Assembly: GCF_013337285.1 (NCBI RefSeq)
Contig: NZ_SUPW01000007.1
Location: 124,001-188,000 of the forward strand
Direction of reading: 5' to 3'
Length of the DNA: 64,000 nt
DNA from: Agrobacterium tumefaciens
GTDB lineage: Bacteria; Pseudomonadota; Alphaproteobacteria; Rhizobiales; Rhizobiaceae
Shown: positions 60,616 through 64,000 of the stretch, piece after piece
Layout of the letters: each line of letters opens with the position of its first letter
How positions within the stretch are numbered: the stretch's first letter is position 1
Program-made: the position numbers and the translations under genes
The notes under the pieces: model-generated
The model's input: only the letters and a program-made list of their open reading frames with translations
The model's database searches: none
Told to the model about the DNA's origin: nothing

Positions 60616-60878
60616 ATGGCTGAGACTTACGAACACTACGCCGCCGGCCTGGAATCGCCGGCATCCCACGGTTTCGACATCGTTCCTGACGATACGGTCC
60701 CGCTTCCTTCGCCCACGCGTGCCATTTATGTCGGCAATGGCGGCCAGCTTTGCCTCACCCTGCTTTCCGGAACGACGGTCACTTTCCAGAACCTTTCCGC
60801 AGCAGCCTGTTACCGGTCAGAGCAACACGTGTATTTGCAACCCGCACCACCGTGACGGGTATAATCGGATTGAGCTAG
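60616..60878 (+). pseudogene. Frameshifted spike-base-like protein (RCAP_rcc01079 type)
   Basis: The frame from 60616 reads A-H... then F-D-I-V-P-D-D-T-V-P-L-P, T-R-A-I-Y-V-G-N-G-G-Q-L and G-T-T-V-T-F-Q-N-L-S-A, a pattern known from small phage/gene-transfer-agent spike base proteins. After the GCAGCAGC at 60799-60806 this frame becomes nonsense and stops at 60855, whereas the adjacent frame continues S-L-L-P-V-R-A-T-R-V-F-A-T-R-T-T-V-T-G-I-I-G-L-S and stops at 60878. One missing base restores an 87-residue protein. CGGGAGACAGCA precedes the ATG. It could still express a 79-residue variant. No other phage genes are nearby. Confidence 0.72.
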
Positions 60879-60930
60879 GTGATATATTGCCGCCGCTCAG
60901 CCATCGATCTGAAAGCACCACCGCCTTCAT

Positions 60931-60968
60931 ATGACAATTTCATGACAAAGCTTTCAGGTTGATGTCAG
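60931..60968 (+). promoter_or_regulatory. Two tandem hexamer pairs upstream of eptA
   Basis: ATGACA at 60931-60936 and 60942-60947 (11-bp step), then TTTCAG at 60952-60957 and TGTCAG at 60963-60968 (again 11-bp step). Direct repeats with a 5-bp gap are the standard target format of OmpR/PhoB/PmrA-family regulators, and the regulator encoded at 62797 belongs to this family. The last hexamer ends 40 bp before the eptA start. Confidence 0.55.
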
Positions 60969-61008
60969 CTAAATAACGCATCCGCCATCAATAGGCCGAT
61001 GCGGCAGC

Positions 61009-62730
61009 GTGAACAGGGCGTTTTGCTCGTTTTTCGCTGCCGCCGGCACATTTGAAATCTGGTGGGACCTGACATTGGCTCTTTTTACCGCGAAAGCGAC
61101 AGGAATTGAATCGTATCGTCCGGAAATCGGCAGCGTGCCGCTCAGCCTGCTGACGGCGGCTTATCTGCTGTTTTTCATGAATCAGACATTCTGGTCAAAG
61201 GTCCACACCTATCTTTCCGCTTATCCGGTTGCCATCGTCGCGCTCTATGTCGCCATGGCGGCGCTTTTCGGCGCCCTCCTCACCATTTTTTCCGCCAAAT
61301 ATCTCATCAAGCCGTTTCTGGTCTTCGTCATATTCGCGGCGGCCGCCGCCTCCTGGTTCATGGACCGTTACGGCGTCGTCATCGACAGCGACATGATCCG
61401 CAACGCCATGGAAACCACGCAGGCAGAGGCGGGCAATCTGATTACCCCCGGTTTTATCTGGCATATGGCGATTTACGGACTGGTGCCCTCCATCGTCATC
61501 GCCGCCATCCGCATCCGGCATCGGCCAATCCTCGACAAGCTTCTGTGGAACACCGTCAGCATCCTGGTGTGCCTTGGCGTCGTCGGCATCATCAGCTTTG
61601 CGAATTCAAAGACATTCACGACTGCCATCCGCCAGCACAAGGATATCGTCAAAAGCGCCAACCCGTTGTCGCCGATGATGTCCGCCGTCCATTATTTCAC
61701 GCAAGCCGGCCAGGAAGCCGAAATTCAGGTCAGCCCAATCGGCAAGGATGCGAAGGTTCTCCCCGCAGCTGGAGGTGTCCATAAGCCGCGCATTACCGTC
61801 ATCGTTGCGGGCGAAACCGCTCGCGCCGCGAATTTTTCCCTGAACGGCTATGGGCGCGACACCAATCCGGAACTGGCCAAGCGCGACGTGATCTATTTCC
61901 CCAACACGACCAGCTGCGGCACCGCGACGGCCATGTCCATTCCCTGCATGTTCTCGAAATTCCCGCGTTCGCAATATAGCCATAGCAAGGCACTCGCGAA
62001 TGAAAACGTCATGGACGTCCTCGTCCACGCCGGTGTCAGTGCGACATGGCTGGACAACAATACCGGCAGCAAGAACGTCGCCGACCGTATCCCCTATTTC
62101 GACCTGCCCTCCACCAATGACAGCCGCTTCTGCGCCGGCGGAGAATGCCGCGACGACATCTTCTTCGACAAGCTCGACGCCTGGCTCAACAACGTCACGA
62201 AGGATAGCGTCATCGTCCTGCACCAGATGGGCAGCCACGGGCCGACCTATTATCTGCGCTATACCGACGAATTCCGCAAATTCACCCCGGATTGCCGCAC
62301 TGCCGAGCTTGGCAATTGCAGCGATGCCGAGATCGTCAATTCCTATGACAACACGCTTCTCTACACCGACCACTTCCTCTCGACCGTGATCGACAAGCTG
62401 AAGGCACGCTCCGACAAGCTGGCAACCGGCATGATCTATGCGTCCGACCACGGCGAATCGCTTGGCGAGAACGGTGTCTACCTGCATGGCGCACCCTATC
62501 TGCTTGCCCCTGACCAGCAGACCCATGTGCCGTTTCTCGTCTGGTTCGACGATGATTTCGCCAAATCCATGGGGCTCAACCGGGCCTGCCTTGCGAAAAG
62601 TGCCGCAGAGGGTGGACGCTCCCACGACAATTATTTCCACAGCATCCTTGGCATGATGAACGTCTCCACTTCCGTCTACGATCCTTCGCTGGACGTGTTC
62701 GGCGGCTGCACCCAGCGCCAGAACAGCTGA
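61009..62730 (+). CDS. Lipid A phosphoethanolamine transferase (EptA-like)
   Basis: A 573-residue membrane enzyme with about five N-terminal transmembrane helices (within residues 35-190) and a periplasmic sulfatase-fold domain. The catalytic Thr lies in I-V-A-G-E-T-A-R (Thr270), followed by N-F-S-L-N-G-Y-G-R-D-T; zinc-site segments include C-G-T-A-T-A-M-S-I-P-C-M-F and S-D-H-G-E-S-L-G-E. Family members add phosphoethanolamine to lipid A and lower polymyxin binding. The start is uncertain: GTG at 61009 is the best candidate. It is followed 66 bp later by a two-component system on the same strand. Confidence 0.88.
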   Translation: MNRAFCSFFAAAGTFEIWWDLTLALFTAKATGIESYRPEIGSVPLSLLTAAYLLFFMNQTFWSKVHTYLSAYPVAIVALYVAMAALFGALLTIFSAKYLIKPFLVFVIFAAAAASWFMDRYGVVIDSDMIRNAMETTQAEAGNLITPGFIWHMAIYGLVPSIVIAAIRIRHRPILDKLLWNTVSILVCLGVVGIISFANSKTFTTAIRQHKDIVKSANPLSPMMSAVHYFTQAGQEAEIQVSPIGKDAKVLPAAGGVHKPRITVIVAGETARAANFSLNGYGRDTNPELAKRDVIYFPNTTSCGTATAMSIPCMFSKFPRSQYSHSKALANENVMDVLVHAGVSATWLDNNTGSKNVADRIPYFDLPSTNDSRFCAGGECRDDIFFDKLDAWLNNVTKDSVIVLHQMGSHGPTYYLRYTDEFRKFTPDCRTAELGNCSDAEIVNSYDNTLLYTDHFLSTVIDKLKARSDKLATGMIYASDHGESLGENGVYLHGAPYLLAPDQQTHVPFLVWFDDDFAKSMGLNRACLAKSAAEGGRSHDNYFHSILGMMNVSTSVYDPSLDVFGGCTQRQNS

Positions 62731-62796
62731 ACAGACAGTGCTTGACGCTTATCCCGTGAAAGCGATACGCAGGACGACGCGATAAAGGGAGCTGTC

Positions 62797-63450
62797 TTGC
62801 GGGTTCTGCTTGTTGAAGACGATCATGTCCTTGGAGAGGCGTTGCGAGACCATGTCGCAGCGGCCGGCCATGCTGTTGACTGGTTCAAGACGCTGGGCGA
62901 CGCCACAGTGGCAACGCTGACCATGGCCTATGGCCTGATCCTGCTGGACATGCGCCTGCCGGATGGCGAAGGCATCACCCTTCTGCAAACCCTGCGCAAG
63001 CGCGACGACGCGACGCCGGTGATCATCCTGACGGCACATGATCAGGTTTCCGACCGGATTGCCGGGCTGAATGCCGGCGCAGACGACTATCTGGTCAAGC
63101 CTTTCGACCTTGATGAGCTTTCGGCGCGCATGCTGGCGGTCTCGCGCCGTTACGAGGGCCGCTCGGCACCCGTCATCCGCCTGCCCGGCATCGAGATCAA
63201 CCAGGTGGCGCGCAATATCACGGTCGATGGAACGGCGCAGACACTCAGCGCCCGCGAATGGGCCGTGTTGGAAAAACTAGTCGAACATCCCGGCGCGGTC
63301 GTCTCGAAAGCCCAGCTGCACGACACACTTTATGAATTCGGCGCGGAAATAGAAAGCAACACGGTCGAGGTCTATATCAGCCGGCTGCGCAAGAAAATCG
63401 GCCATGACCGCGTCGAGACCGTGCGCGGCGTCGGCTACACAATCAAGTAA
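62797..63450 (+). CDS. OmpR/PhoB-family response regulator (PmrA/QseB-like)
   Basis: A 217-residue regulator: acidic pocket E-D-D (residues 7-9), phosphoacceptor Asp51 in L-L-D-M-R-L-P, conserved Lys in Y-L-V-K-P-F-D (about 100), and a winged-helix DNA-binding domain with L-S-A-R-E-W-A-V-L-E-K-L and E-V-Y-I-S-R-L-R-K-K-I. The start codon is TTG (62797), giving the expected [10 protein letters not shown] histidine kinase gene follows after 53 bp. By linkage, its likely target is the upstream EptA-type gene. Confidence 0.93.
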   Translation: MRVLLVEDDHVLGEALRDHVAAAGHAVDWFKTLGDATVATLTMAYGLILLDMRLPDGEGITLLQTLRKRDDATPVIILTAHDQVSDRIAGLNAGADDYLVKPFDLDELSARMLAVSRRYEGRSAPVIRLPGIEINQVARNITVDGTAQTLSAREWAVLEKLVEHPGAVVSKAQLHDTLYEFGAEIESNTVEVYISRLRKKIGHDRVETVRGVGYTIK

Positions 63451-63503
63451 GTCAGACGGCAGATAGGCCAGACGGCAAGCAAGCAAATAACAAGTAGGCA
63501 GAA

Positions 63504-64000
63504 ATGGCCAGACCGACCAGCATGACCCGCAAGCTCGTGACGGCGCTGACCAGCGTCGTTGCCATATCCTGGCTCCTCGCCTGCGGGCTGGGCGTCATGG
63601 TGATGCAGGACGAATTTGCCGAGATTTTCGATGCCGGCGTGCAGGAGACGGCCGAAAGGCTGCTGCCGCTTCTGGCCGACGACCTCAGGGAAAACAACAC
63701 CGCCCCCGCCTCGCGCAAGCTCAACCCTTCGGCGGAAGGCGCGGAATATCTGACCTATCAGGTGCGCGACCGGGAAGGACAGGTCGTGCTGCATTCGCAT
63801 GACAGCTCGACGGAGCCTTTCGAAGTCTCACTCGATCCCGGTTTTTCCGAAACCGCGACACAGCGCATCTACACGGTTGCAACGCCGGACGGCAATTATT
63901 TCCTGCAGGTCGCCGATGCCTTCGCCAACCGGCGCGAGGCGATCGAGGAAGCGGGCAGCGCACTGCTCTTGCCCGTGCTCATCCTCATTCCCGCCAGCAT
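63504..64000 (+). CDS. Sensor histidine kinase, N-terminal part
   Basis: The frame starts at ATG 63504 and runs off the window end. The visible 165 residues give an N-terminal membrane helix (L-V-T-A-L-T-S-V-V-A-I-S-W-L-L-A-C-G-L-G), a periplasmic loop of about 120 residues (E-T-A-E-R-L-L-P-L-L, then Y-Q-V-R-D-R-E-G-Q-V-V-L) and the beginning of a second helix (A-L-L-L-P-V-L-I-L-I-P). This is the PmrB/QseC-type layout. HisKA and HATPase domains lie beyond the window. Confidence 0.88.
   Translation, partial: MARPTSMTRKLVTALTSVVAISWLLACGLGVMVMQDEFAEIFDAGVQETAERLLPLLADDLRENNTAPASRKLNPSAEGAEYLTYQVRDREGQVVLHSHDSSTEPFEVSLDPGFSETATQRIYTVATPDGNYFLQVADAFANRREAIEEAGSALLLPVLILIPAS

Overview
The window reads as chromosomal DNA of a member of the Rhizobiaceae, most probably the Agrobacterium tumefaciens/radiobacter complex. 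The evidence is the gene content and order: glgB-glgC-glgA-pgm-glgX, a soxBDAG sarcosine oxidase operon, and a succinoglycan exo cluster running X-U-V-W-T-H-K-L-A-M-O-N-P. Coding is dense and GC-rich with many ATGA stop/start overlaps. From general knowledge of Agrobacterium genomes this block would lie on the linear (second) chromosome; that is inference, because no replicon marker is visible here.

Layout. 1-8.9 kb: glycogen metabolism (tail of glgP, then glgB, glgC, glgA, pgm, glgX). Pgm also supplies glucose-1-phosphate for UDP-glucose and so links glycogen to the exopolysaccharide genes. 9-10.5 kb: a MaoC-fold dehydratase and a DUF2332 protein. 10.5-16 kb (minus): soxB, a small secreted YebY-like protein, soxD, soxA, soxG. 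16.3-18 kb: rpsU, a TPR lipoprotein, a small DUF6074-like protein. 18.2-33.4 kb: succinoglycan genes, comprising the repressor exoX, glucosyltransferases exoU/W/L/A/M/O, pyruvyl transferase exoV, flippase exoT, succinyl transferase exoH, glycanase exoK, UDP-glucose pyrophosphorylase exoN and chain-length kinase exoP. The initiation and polymerisation genes exoY/F/Q, and exoZ/B/I, are not in the window. 33.4-37.4 kb: a GhrA-like 2-hydroxyacid dehydrogenase and a PAS hybrid histidine kinase with two receivers. 37.7-40.9 kb: a betaine-type ABC transporter. 40.9-46.8 kb: housekeeping genes (HI0933-type flavoprotein, YigZ, RluA-type synthase, RsmJ-like methyltransferase, a 61-codon unknown, a PQQ-type sugar dehydrogenase, topoisomerase IB). 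46.8-54.5 kb: a LuxR-type two-component pair divergent from a sugar ABC transporter that ends in an SMP-30 lactonase. 54.6-56.2 kb: RecX, a cytochrome c and a DUF992 protein. 56.4-60.5 kb (minus): ferric-hydroxamate transporter fhuCBD followed by a decayed remnant of its TonB receptor. 60.6-64 kb: a frameshifted spike-base-like gene, then an EptA-type phosphoethanolamine transferase with its own OmpR-type two-component system, whose kinase is cut by the window end.

The most interesting material lies between genes. Two 14-bp dyads exactly 21 bp apart sit between the two-component pair and the sugar transporter. Three CAATTG boxes with exact 11-bp phasing precede the betaine transporter. Two tandem pairs of hexamers precede eptA. 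An 11-bp perfect stem-loop separates the sugar-binding protein gene from its ATPase gene. Two neighbouring genes near 60 kb have decayed: a receptor with an in-frame stop and a spike-base-like gene with a one-base frameshift. No convincing new defence or mobile system was found; there are no CRISPR arrays, transposases, integrases or tRNA genes that I could recognise.
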